A DNA stretch of 64,000 nt from positions 31,489 through 95,488 of the forward strand of contig NZ_NPKH01000004.1 in the NCBI RefSeq assembly GCF_002284535.1. Direction: 5' to 3'. This document shows positions 32,411 through 41,521 of this stretch, piece by piece; position 1 is the stretch's first letter; every line of letters starts with the position of its first letter. The notes under the pieces were generated by a model that saw only the letters and a program-made list of their open reading frames with translations, was not told the DNA's origin and did no database searches. The DNA is from Mesorhizobium wenxiniae. GTDB taxonomy: Bacteria; Pseudomonadota; Alphaproteobacteria; Rhizobiales; Rhizobiaceae. The position numbers and the translations under genes are program-made.

Positions 32411-34330
32411 CTACTTGGTCTGGAAGCGGGCTACCGACATGAACTTGACGGCATTGCCGGTGAACCGGTTGGCGTCGGCCAGCTGATCGTTCGGCTGGAA
32501 GCCCGCGGTGTAGACCTCGGTCGGCGGCGTGTGCACGATATTGTAGGCATAGCGCGGCGCCGTCGTCGCGCTGGAGACGGTGGCGACATTCTCGCCGCTG
32601 TTCAATGCCCAGCGCGCGGCCTTCGGCTCGGCGGCGACCACCACGGATTTGGGACCAGGTTTCAGGTCACGAGCGGTTGCCCTGGCTGCCTTGCGGGTGG
32701 TCTTCACACCCGCACCGATCGCCGCGGCCGGATCCGAGCCGGCCGGACGGGTAAAGACAGCCTCGCGCGGCGATGCGGCATTGCCGTTCGTCGCATCGCT
32801 GAGAATCGAGCTCGGCTGGGAGAGCGAAGCGACCTGGTATTCGTCGGTTGCGCTGACCCGCTCGAGGACGGCCTTGACAGCATCGGATTGAACCTGGTCC
32901 GTCTGGGCCAAATCGGGCCGCTCCAAGTCGGGCTGGGCCAAATCAGGCTGGGCCAAATCAGGCTGGGCCAAGTCAGGCTGCGCCAGATCGGGCCGAGCCG
33001 ACGGCAGCACCGGGAACGCATCGGTAGCGGTCTTGCGGTGCCCGGCCGTATCCGCCAGCGCCAGAAGCACATCCTTGTCCTGCGGGGCAAGGTCGGCCGC
33101 TGCAAGGTCGGCCGGCAGCGAGTGATCGGGACGCCAGGTCGGCAACGGAATGTTGTTGGCCGCAACCTGCGCCGCATCGGCGACAGCGGACGGCTCGGCC
33201 ATGCCGAAGGGAGCGCTTGCCGGCGCTTGCGCGGTCGCCACCGCCTGTTCAGTGGTGGCAGTGGCATCCGCCACGCCGAACGGAACGTTTTCGGGCGGCT
33301 GAGCGCCGACATCGGTCTTCGGACGCGGGGCGAAATCAGGCAGCGGCACACTGCGCGCCGGCAGCGCCGCGATGATCGTTTCCGGCGTGTCCTCCTCCGG
33401 TTCCGGAGCAGGCGCATCGGCGATTTGCGGAATCTCGGCGCGCTTCGCATCCTGAGGCGACACGATGGCAATGCCCGGAAGCTTACTGTTCTTGGCGGCC
33501 GGCGTCGGCTTCGCGGTCGCCAGCTTCACGCTCTTTGACTTCGGCGCTGGCGCGGCTGCCACATCGGCGCTGTCATCGGCCTCGTCTTCACCGCCGCCGA
33601 AGAAAGCCGCCAGCAGACCACCGGACTTTTTGAAACCGCCACCTGCGCTGGCCAGTTCGATGGCGGGAGCGCCGGCGCCCTTGCGCGCCTTGTAGGAGGC
33701 GAGCGCCTGTGAATAGCCGGGCAGCGGCTTGCCGTCGCTCGGCACATGCAGCGTCTTGCCATTGGGGAACACACGCGCCAGTTCCTGGCGGCTGATGCCC
33801 GGCCAGTGGCGCACATTGCCGACATCCATGTGGACAAAGGGCGAGCCGGACCTCGGATAATAGCCGACGCCGCCGCCCTGCATCCGCAGACCGATGTCGC
33901 GCAGTTTCTTCAGCGGCACGCCGGGAATGTAGAAGTCCATGGCCTTGCCGAGCATATGCTGGCTTTTCTTGGCGACGCCCCTGCTGCGGCTGCGCAGCAT
34001 CGAGTTGGTGGACGACGAACGATAACCGCAAACGACCTGGATATAGTCGGTGGCACCGCTCTGCCGATAAGCCTCCCAGACCAGGTCCAGCAGGCGCGGA
34101 TCCATCTTGGTCGGCTCGTTGCGGCGCCAGTCGCGCAGGATGACGTTGATCTTTTTCAGACCCGCCTGGTCGTAGCGGCCGCCGCGCTTGAAGACGATCT
34201 CCGCCTTCTCTTTGGTGTGGAGGTTATAGAGTTTCAGCGAACGTGTCTGGGCGCTGGCGCCGGTCGCAGCCGCTGTAAGGAAGCCAAAGGCGAGAATCAC
34301 TGCTGCCAGCCATCTCGGCCAGACGCTCAT
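32411..34330 (-). CDS. DUF882 (YcbK-like, M15-type) envelope protein with long repeat-rich tail
   Basis: 639 residues from ATG 34330. The signal peptide (RWLAAVILAFGFLTAAATGASA-QTRS) leads into the DUF882 peptidase-M15-like domain (about 25-190): SLKLYNLHTKEKAEIVF, QVVCGYRSSSTN, SQHMLGKAMDFYIPG and SPFVHMDVGNVRHW. These supply the zinc His/Asp ligands seen in murein endopeptidases of the MepK group. The remaining 440 residues are low-complexity (A, P, D rich), including six L-A-Q-P-D-type pentapeptides at about 32903-32996. It is probably a periplasmic peptidoglycan hydrolase acting in cell-wall growth. The ribosome site is weak. Confidence 0.85.
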   Translation of the reverse strand: MSVWPRWLAAVILAFGFLTAAATGASAQTRSLKLYNLHTKEKAEIVFKRGGRYDQAGLKKINVILRDWRRNEPTKMDPRLLDLVWEAYRQSGATDYIQVVCGYRSSSTNSMLRSRSRGVAKKSQHMLGKAMDFYIPGVPLKKLRDIGLRMQGGGVGYYPRSGSPFVHMDVGNVRHWPGISRQELARVFPNGKTLHVPSDGKPLPGYSQALASYKARKGAGAPAIELASAGGGFKKSGGLLAAFFGGGEDEADDSADVAAAPAPKSKSVKLATAKPTPAAKNSKLPGIAIVSPQDAKRAEIPQIADAPAPEPEEDTPETIIAALPARSVPLPDFAPRPKTDVGAQPPENVPFGVADATATTEQAVATAQAPASAPFGMAEPSAVADAAQVAANNIPLPTWRPDHSLPADLAAADLAPQDKDVLLALADTAGHRKTATDAFPVLPSARPDLAQPDLAQPDLAQPDLAQPDLERPDLAQTDQVQSDAVKAVLERVSATDEYQVASLSQPSSILSDATNGNAASPREAVFTRPAGSDPAAAIGAGVKTTRKAARATARDLKPGPKSVVVAAEPKAARWALNSGENVATVSSATTAPRYAYNIVHTPPTEVYTAGFQPNDQLADANRFTGNAVKFMSVARFQTK

Positions 34331-34709
34331 GTGATAATGCCGCCCGTTTGTGTGTCGTTCGACTTTGTTCAAATCAAAAGGCCTTGCAGGCTGCCGTTTG
34401 TCCCCGGATTTGACCAACGGATGCGGTGGTGTTCGCATCCGAATATCGATCCTAATGGTTAATCATCGCTTATTGAAGCCGAAATGCGGTAACACCGTGG
34501 CAATATCCCGTCAAAAATATTGCGCGGGGTTTCTTGGTAAACTGCTGGTTTAGATCATGTTTCGGCCTTTGCCTGAACACGATCTGTTACCGGCTGCCTC
34601 AATGCGTGAACACTGCCGGCAAGCGCGTCACCCCGACGCGCGTCACGCCCGGTCGATGACTGTCGATTGTCCTGGTGCCAGGCTGACAAGCTGGTCCGGA
34701 CTTGCTTAG
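34331..34709. other. 379-bp intergenic region with CtrA half-site
   Basis: No gene is visible. It is relatively AT-rich (CAATATCCCGTCAAAAATAT) and serves as the promoter region of the DUF882 gene on the minus strand. It contains TTAACCAT (as ATGGTTAA at 34455-34462), the half-site of the cell-cycle regulator CtrA. Confidence 0.45.
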
Positions 34710-36245
34710 TCAGGAAGCAAGCCGGTCGATACGGCCTGTTTCCGGATCGATGCCGTACTCCTTGAGCTTCCTGTAGAGCGTGGAGCGGCCGATGCCGAGG
34801 CGGCGGGCAACTTCGCTCATCTGGCCGTTGTAATGGTCGATGGCGAGCTTGATCATTTCGAGTTCGACGTCGGCCAGCGCGCGCACATTGCCGCGTTCGT
34901 CGAGTGCCCGCAGCGTGCCGAATCGGGGCTGCGGCCTGGCCGGCGGATCGAGCTCGGTTGCAGCGATGCCGTTATCGGCCGGCACGTCCTCGCCAGGCGG
35001 CTCGATGACCAAAGGCGACGCGTGCAACGCGCCATCCGCATCGAGGTTGACGGTGCCCTCGACCTGCGCCCGGATCTGCGGAAACTCCTCTTCGGTCAGC
35101 ACATCGCCTTCGCAAAGCACCGAGGCCCGGAAGACGGCGTTTTCCAGCTGCCGGATGTTTCCCGGCCAGTCGTAGGCCTGCAGCATGGCGAGCGCCGCAG
35201 CCGAAATGCCGTGCAGGCGGTGACGTGGATCGGTGGGCGCAACCTTCTCCAGGAAGTGCTCGACCAGATACGGGATGTCGTCGCGACGATCGCGCAGCGG
35301 CGGCACGAAGATCGGATAGACGTTCAGGCGATAGAACAGATCCTCCCGGAATTTGCCGTCTTTGACCTGCTGCAGAAGATTGCGGTGTGTCGCCGAGATC
35401 AGCCTGATGTCGACCCTGATGGTCGAACGCCCGCCGACCGGATCGACTTCACCGTCCTGCACGGCGCGCAACAGCTTGACCTGCACGTCGAGCGGCAGGT
35501 CGCCGATCTCGTCGAGAAATAGCGTGCCCGAATGCGCTTCGACGAACTTCCCGGTGTGTTTTTCGGTGGCGCCGGTGAACGAGCCCTTCTCGTGGCCGAA
35601 CAGGATCGATTCGACCAGATTGTCGGGGATGGCGCCGCAATTGACGGTAACGAAGGGTCTGGAGCGGCGATCGCCGCTGCCCTGGATGGCGCGCGCCACC
35701 AGTTCCTTGCCGACACCGGATTCGCCCTCGATAAGGATCGGGATGTTGGACGCGGCCGCCTTCTGGCCGAGACGGATCACCCGGTCCATCGCCGGGCTGT
35801 GCGTGATCATGTCCTTGAAGGTCAGATGGCCGCCGCGCCGCCGCGACGTGCGCTTCACTTCGCCCTCGACCGCCTCGACCTTGAGCGCATTGCCGATCGA
35901 TGCCTGCAGCCTGTCGGGAGATGCCGGCTTGACGACGAAATCGAAAGCACCATGACGCATGGCCGAAACGACGGTCTCGATGCCACCCTGGGCGGTCTGT
36001 ACGATGACCGGAACTTGGATGCCGCGCTCACGCATCGCCTTCAGCACGCCGATGCCGTCGAGGCCCGGCATGACGAGGTCGAGGATGACCACCGACACGT
36101 CGCGCGCGTTGGGCCCGTCGAGCGCGTCGAGACCGGCCTCGCCGCCATCCGTGATAATCGCGCTGTGGCCGAATTTCGTCACGGCCGCCTCGAGCAGCCT
36201 GCGCTGCACGGGATCATCATCGACTATGAGTATGGAACCTGTCAT
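34710..36245 (-). CDS. Sigma-54-dependent response regulator (NtrC family)
   Basis: 511 residues from ATG 36245. The receiver domain (1-120) has the acidic pocket D9-D10-D11 and phospho-acceptor D56 in VILDLVMPGLDG. The AAA+ domain (about 145-380) has Walker A GESGVGKE, the sigma-54 contact loop as GSFTGA (usual GAFTGA), Walker B TLFLDEIGDLP and the FREDLFYRLNV sensor. The Fis-type helix-turn-helix at the end is MSEVARRLGIGRSTLYRKLKEYG. It activates RpoN promoters on phosphorylation. No kinase gene adjoins, so the partner and targets are unknown. Confidence 0.93.
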   Translation of the reverse strand: MTGSILIVDDDPVQRRLLEAAVTKFGHSAIITDGGEAGLDALDGPNARDVSVVILDLVMPGLDGIGVLKAMRERGIQVPVIVQTAQGGIETVVSAMRHGAFDFVVKPASPDRLQASIGNALKVEAVEGEVKRTSRRRGGHLTFKDMITHSPAMDRVIRLGQKAAASNIPILIEGESGVGKELVARAIQGSGDRRSRPFVTVNCGAIPDNLVESILFGHEKGSFTGATEKHTGKFVEAHSGTLFLDEIGDLPLDVQVKLLRAVQDGEVDPVGGRSTIRVDIRLISATHRNLLQQVKDGKFREDLFYRLNVYPIFVPPLRDRRDDIPYLVEHFLEKVAPTDPRHRLHGISAAALAMLQAYDWPGNIRQLENAVFRASVLCEGDVLTEEEFPQIRAQVEGTVNLDADGALHASPLVIEPPGEDVPADNGIAATELDPPARPQPRFGTLRALDERGNVRALADVELEMIKLAIDHYNGQMSEVARRLGIGRSTLYRKLKEYGIDPETGRIDRLAS

Positions 36246-36438
36246 GACTGGTTCAACGATGTTCGCCCAATATGCCCACCCAAGGGAATCCGCCCTATGG
36301 ATCATCTTGGCACAGGGTTCTAAATAAGGTTTCAAAAAACCCGGTGAACGAATTCCTTAGGATTTGACCGGCTTTCTCATACCCATTTGAATCTTTGAGT
36401 CTGGCCGCTTGGGTCCTGCAATCTGGAAAGTATCGGCA

Positions 36439-38277
36439 ATGCGCATGGTTTTTGGTCGGCAGCTTGCGGCGGCAGCGTCCGGTCAGGGCGCGGCGGAGCT
36501 TGGCGACCTGCCGGAATGGGATCTCGCAGATCTCTATTCGGGGATGGACGCCCCCGAGCTGAAGCGGGACATCGCCAGGGCGGCGGCCGATGCCATCAGC
36601 TTCGAGAGCCGCTGGAAAGGCACGCTCGCAGCCGAGGCGGAGCGTGCCGACAGCGGCAGGCTGGGCGAGGCACTTGCCGAATATGAGGCGCTGGAGGAAC
36701 TGATCGGCCGGATCGTCTCCTATGCCGGACTGATCTATGCCGGCAACACCGCGGATCCGCAGCGCGCCAAGCTCTATGGCGACATTCAGGAGAAGATGAC
36801 CGACGCCAGCGCGCATCTTCTGTTTTTCGCGCTCGAACTGAATCTCATCGACGACGCCGCGATCGAAACCGCGCTTGCTGCCGATCCCGCATTCGCTCAC
36901 TACCGGCCGTGGGTGCTCGATCTGCGCATGGACAAACCCTACCAGCTGGAAGATCGCGTCGAGCAGCTTTTCCATGAGAAGTCGATTACCGGACGCGGCG
37001 CCTGGAACCGCTTGTTCGACGAAACGATGACCGATCTGCGCTTCGACATCGATGGCGAGGAGCTTACCCTGGAGCCGGCGCTGAACCGCCTCCAGCACGC
37101 CGATGGCGAGGTGCGCCGCCGGGCCTCTGAAGCGCTGGCCGCAACCTTCCGCAACAATCTGCGCACGTTCACGCTGGTCACCAACACGCTGGCCAAGGAC
37201 AAGGAGATTTCCGACCGCTGGCGCGGCTTCGAGGACATCGCCGATTCTCGCCATCTCGCCAACCGCGTCGAGCGCAGCGTGGTGGATGCGCTGGCCTCAG
37301 CCGTTCGCGACGCCTATCCGCGTCTGTCGCACCGCTACTACCAGATGAAGGCGCGCTGGCTCGGCATGGAAGTGATGAATCACTGGGACCGCAACGCGCC
37401 GTTGCCGGAGACCCCGCAAGCGATCATCGGCTGGGAGGAGGCCAAGAACACGGTGCTTTCCGCCTATCAGCGCTTTTCACCTGACATGGCGGAGATCGCC
37501 CGGGTTTTCTTCGACCGCAACTGGATCGACGCGCCGGTAAGGCCTGGCAAATCGCCGGGCGCCTTCGCGCATCCGACCGTGCCGTCGGCGCATCCCTATG
37601 TTCTGCTCAACTACATGGGCAAGCCGCGCGACGTGATGACGCTGGCGCATGAGCTTGGTCACGGCGTGCATCAGGTGCTGGCTGCAGGCCAGGGCGCGCT
37701 GATGGCCTCGACGCCGCTGACGCTGGCCGAGACCGCATCCGTTTTCGGCGAGATGCTGACCTTCCGTTCGCTGCTGGACCAGACCACGGACAAACGCGAG
37801 CGCAAGGCCATGCTTGCCCAGAAGGTCGAGGACATGATCAACACGGTCGTGCGCCAGATCGCTTTCTACGAATTCGAACGCAAGGTGCATGCCGAGCGCA
37901 AGAACGGCGAACTGACATCCGACAGGCTCGGCCAGTTCTGGCTGGAAGTGCAGGCGGAAAGCCTCGGGCCGGCGATCAAGCTGCGCGACGGTTACGAGGT
38001 CTTCTGGACCTATATTCCACACTTCATCCATTCGCCCTTCTACGTCTACGCCTATGCTTTCGGCGACTGCCTGGTGAATTCGCTCTATGCGGTCTATCAG
38101 AATGCCGAGCGTGGCTTTCAGGAGAAATATTTTGCCATGCTGCGCGCCGGCGGCACCAAGCATCATTCCGAGCTCCTGGCACCCTTCGGCCTTGACGCCA
38201 CAGACCCTGCCTTTTGGCAGATCGGACTTGGCGTGATCGGCGGGCTAATCGACGAGCTCGAAGCTTTGGACAATTGA
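36439..38277 (+). CDS. pepF: Oligoendopeptidase F, M3 metallopeptidase
   Basis: 612 residues from ATG 36439 (ATG two codons later is possible; the longer frame starts at TTG). The zinc motif is H404-E405-L-G-H408 in TLAHELGHGVHQVLA, followed by the third-ligand glutamate in TLAETASVFGEM. The N-terminal PepF helical domain is seen in WDLADLYSGMDAPELKRD. C-terminal HSPFYVYAYAFGD and HSELLAPFGLDATDP are M3B signatures. It is a cytosolic peptidase for oligopeptides of about 7-17 residues. No signal peptide. Confidence 0.95.
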   Translation: MRMVFGRQLAAAASGQGAAELGDLPEWDLADLYSGMDAPELKRDIARAAADAISFESRWKGTLAAEAERADSGRLGEALAEYEALEELIGRIVSYAGLIYAGNTADPQRAKLYGDIQEKMTDASAHLLFFALELNLIDDAAIETALAADPAFAHYRPWVLDLRMDKPYQLEDRVEQLFHEKSITGRGAWNRLFDETMTDLRFDIDGEELTLEPALNRLQHADGEVRRRASEALAATFRNNLRTFTLVTNTLAKDKEISDRWRGFEDIADSRHLANRVERSVVDALASAVRDAYPRLSHRYYQMKARWLGMEVMNHWDRNAPLPETPQAIIGWEEAKNTVLSAYQRFSPDMAEIARVFFDRNWIDAPVRPGKSPGAFAHPTVPSAHPYVLLNYMGKPRDVMTLAHELGHGVHQVLAAGQGALMASTPLTLAETASVFGEMLTFRSLLDQTTDKRERKAMLAQKVEDMINTVVRQIAFYEFERKVHAERKNGELTSDRLGQFWLEVQAESLGPAIKLRDGYEVFWTYIPHFIHSPFYVYAYAFGDCLVNSLYAVYQNAERGFQEKYFAMLRAGGTKHHSELLAPFGLDATDPAFWQIGLGVIGGLIDELEALDN

Positions 38278-38655
38278 CGCACGGCGCTGAACATCCGGGG
38301 CTGACAGAACAGTTTAGCCGCAATGCATATTGAGACCATTCTATTCTTGCCCCTAAATATCTGTTCTTAAATAACTCTCCGTGGAATTTTTCCGTTAGCT
38401 TTCCGGAAGCTGTATGATAGCGTCCCGCCTCAAGCTCAGTCGGGCGCGGGGCTCAGGCCAGGAAAAAATCTTCGGTCCGGTCACGGCGCTTCGGCAAATG
38501 CGACAGCGGCCGTTGGCCATGGCAGGAAAAGCCGGTCGCCGACAGCTCGATCTAAGCCGGCTGTTCCGCGAACAGCGGAGCCACCATTGAATGGTCCTTG
38601 TGCCAAGGTCACCACTCCAGGCCACGGCAGATGGATCGGACTGGAGAGAAAGACA
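38278..38655. other. 378-bp intergenic region
   Basis: No convincing gene. There is an AT-rich stretch just after pepF (AAATATCTGTTCTTAAATAA) and a small inverted repeat CTGTTC-CGC-GAACAG before the next gene. It probably contains the promoter of the helix-hairpin-helix protein gene. Confidence 0.35.
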
Positions 38656-39459
38656 ATGGGCACTTTTTTCTACATGCTCCTGGCGTTCCTGGTAGGTGTG
38701 TTGGTTGGCTGGTTCATCTGGGGACGCCTGCGTGGCGAGCTCGACAGCCTGCGCGGTGACATGGACCGCACGCGCAGCGAGCGCGACAGACTGCGCGCCG
38801 ACGCCGACCGCCTGACCGGTGAGCTGGAAGTCTGCCGCGGCGCCCGCGCCGACCTGGAGCGCCAGTTGGGCGAGGCACAAGGCACCAAGACCGGTGCGAC
38901 AAAGGCAGCAATCCCGGCTCCGTCGGCATTGATGGCGACATCCGCGCCGGCCAAGACCGCGCCGGCCAAGTCGACGCCGGCAAAGACCGCGTCCAAGAAC
39001 GGGCCAGCAAAGACCGCGCCAGCCACGACCACGTCCAAGAAACCGGCGGCCGCGAAGGCCGCAGCCGCGCCGAAGGCCAGTGCGTCGAAAGCGAGCGCGT
39101 CGCAGGCAAGTGCGCCAAAACTTCCCGCATCGAAAACGGGTGCTGCACCGAAGAGCGCTGCGCCAGCGGCAAAGAAAGCCGCGACAACAAAGGCGGCGGC
39201 TGGCAAAGCCAGCAATCTGCGCCGCCTGATCGGCATCGGCCCGGCCAACGAGCGACTGCTCAACGGGCTCGGAGTCACAACCTATGCGCAAATCGCCGCC
39301 TGGACGGCCGCCGACGTCAAGCGAATCGAGGAGACGTTGAACTTCGACGGCCGCATTGAGCGTGAGCGCTGGATCGAGCAGGCGAAACTGCTTGCCGCCG
39401 GCGATGAGGAGGAATTCGCGCGTCGCTTCCCGACCGGGGGAACCGCGAGCAACACCTGA
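38656..39459 (+). CDS. Membrane-anchored coiled-coil protein with C-terminal helix-hairpin-helix
   Basis: 267 residues from ATG 38656, preceded by GGAGAG. One N-terminal membrane helix (FFYMLLAFLVGVLVGWFIWG) is followed by a coiled coil at about 25-75 (ELDSLRGDMDRTRSERDRLR). A long Ala/Lys/Pro/Ser-rich linker (80-200) leads to a helix-hairpin-helix-type domain (LRRLIGIGPANERLLNGLGVTTYAQIAAWTAADVKRIEETL). The last domain matches the flap-endonuclease-like tail seen on rhizobial NuoE and L21 proteins. It could bind DNA or a protein partner at the membrane. No established function is known to me. Confidence 0.75.
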   Translation: MGTFFYMLLAFLVGVLVGWFIWGRLRGELDSLRGDMDRTRSERDRLRADADRLTGELEVCRGARADLERQLGEAQGTKTGATKAAIPAPSALMATSAPAKTAPAKSTPAKTASKNGPAKTAPATTTSKKPAAAKAAAAPKASASKASASQASAPKLPASKTGAAPKSAAPAAKKAATTKAAAGKASNLRRLIGIGPANERLLNGLGVTTYAQIAAWTAADVKRIEETLNFDGRIERERWIEQAKLLAAGDEEEFARRFPTGGTASNT

Positions 39460-39487
39460 ATTGCCTGCGGTATCGAGCACATAACAG

Positions 39488-39525
39488 ACCGGCGGTCCCT
39501 TCGAGGTGCCGCCGGTTTGCTTTTG
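39488..39525 (+). terminator. Terminator after the helix-hairpin-helix gene
   Basis: ACCGGCGG / CCGCCGGT stem followed by TTGCTTTTGC, 29 nt after the stop codon. Confidence 0.65.
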
Positions 39526-39631
39526 CACCAAGGCTGCCTTTGCGTCTTGAGACGCCGCTCTCTCGATTGCGCGCGTTCGAGCCCCCATATAGAGCGATAG
39601 CTGGCGTCATCGATCGCAGCATCCGAGTCAC

Positions 39632-40777
39632 ATGCCCCTGCCCTCTGCAATTTTCAGAAATGACGAGCGCGCGCATCAGCTCGTTTTCGACCGTCCGGCC
39701 GACATCATCGTGGCGCATGAGGCGGAGGATTTCCTGCCGGCGCTGGAAATCGCGCAGGCCGCGCATGACGCCGGCAAATGGCTGGCCGGATATTTCTCCT
39801 ACGAGGCCGGCTACCTGCTCGAACCGAAGCTCGTTCCGCTGCTGCCGGGCGGACGCCGCGCCCCGCTTGTCTGCCTGGGGATCTTCGACGCGCCTGTCGA
39901 ACAGGCGGTCGTGCCCAGCAACGCGCCGGCGACCAACGGTCCGATCTTCGATGCAAGGGCTGCCTGGTCTTCAGAAGACTACGCAAAACGCTTTGCGCGG
40001 CTCCACAATCACATTCGCAAGGGCGATTGCTATCAGGGCAATCTGACCTTCCCAGTTCATGCGCAGTGGTCGGGCGATCCGCTGGCCGCCTTCGACGCGC
40101 TGACGGAGCGCCAGCCGGTGAAATACGGCGCGCTGATCGCGCTCGGCGATCCGGTCGTCTTGTCGCGTTCGCCGGAACTGTTCTTCGAGGTCGACGCCGA
40201 AGGCATGATCGAGACGCATCCGATGAAGGGCACCGCCCCGCGCGGCGCGACCAAGGCGGAGGACAAGCGGCTGAAGGCGTTCTTGCGCAATGACGAGAAG
40301 AACCAGGCTGAGAACCGGATGATCGTCGATCTCCTGCGCAACGACATCTCGCTGATCAGCGAGGTCGGCACGCTGGAGGTGCCGGAGCTTTTCCGCATCG
40401 AGAGCTACCCGACCGTCCATCAGATGGTGAGCCGCGTGCGGGCCAAGCTCTTGCGCGACCTCACCATCCGCCAGATCTTCGCTGCGCTGTTTCCATGCGG
40501 ATCGATCACCGGCGCTCCAAAAATCCGCGCCATGGAAATCCTACACGACCTGGAAGCCACGCCGCGCGATGTCTATTGCGGCGCCATCGGCTGGATCGCG
40601 CCCGGCGGCAGGATGCGCTTTTCGGTGGCGATCCGCACCATATCGCTCTTTTCCAGTGGCGAAGCCGTCTACAATATCGGTGGTGGCGTCGTCTTCGATT
40701 CGACCGCCGAGGAGGAGTATCAGGAGTGCCTGCTGAAAGCACGCTACGCGACGGGAACACCGCCGATTTCGAGCTGA
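39632..40777 (+). CDS. pabB: Aminodeoxychorismate synthase component I
   Basis: 381 residues, ATG 39632. Chorismate-utilising enzyme fold: FFEVDAEGMIETHPMKGTAPRG, the NRMIVDLLRNDIS block, and FPCGSITGAPKIRAMEILHDLE with the catalytic PCGSITGAPK motif; DVYCGAIGWIAPGG completes it. It is shorter than E. coli PabB (about 450) but normal for rhizobial PabB, which lacks much of the N-terminal subdomain. It makes 4-amino-4-deoxychorismate for folate synthesis with a glutaminase partner encoded elsewhere. The 3' end overlaps pabC by 52 nt. Confidence 0.93.
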   Translation: MPLPSAIFRNDERAHQLVFDRPADIIVAHEAEDFLPALEIAQAAHDAGKWLAGYFSYEAGYLLEPKLVPLLPGGRRAPLVCLGIFDAPVEQAVVPSNAPATNGPIFDARAAWSSEDYAKRFARLHNHIRKGDCYQGNLTFPVHAQWSGDPLAAFDALTERQPVKYGALIALGDPVVLSRSPELFFEVDAEGMIETHPMKGTAPRGATKAEDKRLKAFLRNDEKNQAENRMIVDLLRNDISLISEVGTLEVPELFRIESYPTVHQMVSRVRAKLLRDLTIRQIFAALFPCGSITGAPKIRAMEILHDLEATPRDVYCGAIGWIAPGGRMRFSVAIRTISLFSSGEAVYNIGGGVVFDSTAEEEYQECLLKARYATGTPPISS

Positions 40778-41388
40778 TCGAAACCATGCGCTGGCAGCCG
40801 GGCCAAGGCTTCCTCCGTTTCGACCGCCATTTGGCCCGCCTTTATGGCTCGGCAGCCGAACTGGGTTTTGCCTGCGATCCGCAGAAGGTCGGCGAGATGC
40901 TCAGGAACGCCGTCGACCGGCCGGACATGGCCTTGCGCACACGCCTCGTCCTGTCGCGCAGCGGCAAGGTGACGGTCTCGGCGCTGCCTTACGAGCCGCA
41001 TGCAGCCGACAAGGTGTGGAGGCTGCAACTGGCGCGGGTGCGGCTCGAATCAAGCGACACGCTGCTGCGCCACAAGACGAGTCGCCGGGACACCTATCAG
41101 CGGGCGCGAGCCGAATATCTGATCAGCCGGGCCGACGAGGTGCTGCTGGCCAACGAGCGTGGCGAAATCTGTGAGGGCACGATCACCAATCTCTTCGCCG
41201 ATTTCGGCGACGGCGCGCTGGCAACGCCGCGGCTCGATTGCGGCCTGCTGCCTGGCGTACTGCGCGGCGAATTGCTGGACGAAGGCCGCGCCCGCGAAGC
41301 AATCTACACCTTGGATGATCTGAAATCGGCCAAAGCGCTGTTCGTCGGCAATTCCCTGCGCGGATTGATCCCGGCGCGGCTGGGCTGA
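40726..41388 (+). CDS. pabC: Aminodeoxychorismate lyase / fold-type IV aminotransferase-like
   Basis: 220 residues from GTG 40726, inside the end of pabB and preceded by GGAGGAG at good spacing. Fold-type IV PLP features: FELIETMRWQPGQGFLRFDRHL, the catalytic lysine in LLRHKTSRRDTY, ANERGEICEGTITNLF and GLLPGVLR. It releases pyruvate from aminodeoxychorismate to give p-aminobenzoate. Physical overlap with pabB matches their sequential reactions. In many bacteria the two are fused; here they are separate but coupled. Confidence 0.9.
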   Translation: MPAESTLRDGNTADFELIETMRWQPGQGFLRFDRHLARLYGSAAELGFACDPQKVGEMLRNAVDRPDMALRTRLVLSRSGKVTVSALPYEPHAADKVWRLQLARVRLESSDTLLRHKTSRRDTYQRARAEYLISRADEVLLANERGEICEGTITNLFADFGDGALATPRLDCGLLPGVLRGELLDEGRAREAIYTLDDLKSAKALFVGNSLRGLIPARLG

Positions 41389-41466
41389 AAACGCAGCGAA
41401 AAGGCACCAGACGACACGCCCATGACTTTGTCTCGAGCATGGTTTTGCTTTGCGAGTTGGGAAGAT

Positions 41467-41497
41467 GCGTCCGGCCCGGCAAGAATGGGCCGGACGC
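41467..41497. terminator. Hairpin between convergent pabC and aztD
   Basis: 11-bp perfect arms GCGTCCGGCCC / GGGCCGGACGC with a 9-nt loop. No T-run is seen, so its terminator function is moderate. Confidence 0.5.
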
Positions 41498-41521
41498 GCG
41501 GCAGCCGCTTGGGAGGAGCGA

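Noticed and set aside
32252..33538. 428-codon plus-strand frame with GLGQIRLGQ-type repeats
   Set aside because: Its repeats are the reverse reading of the DUF882 protein's 15-bp tandem units; no signal peptide or ribosome site.
38557..38571. CTGTTC-CGC-GAACAG as a LexA box
   Set aside because: Alphaproteobacterial LexA sites are direct repeats GTTC-N7-GTTC; this is a short inverted repeat with wrong spacing.
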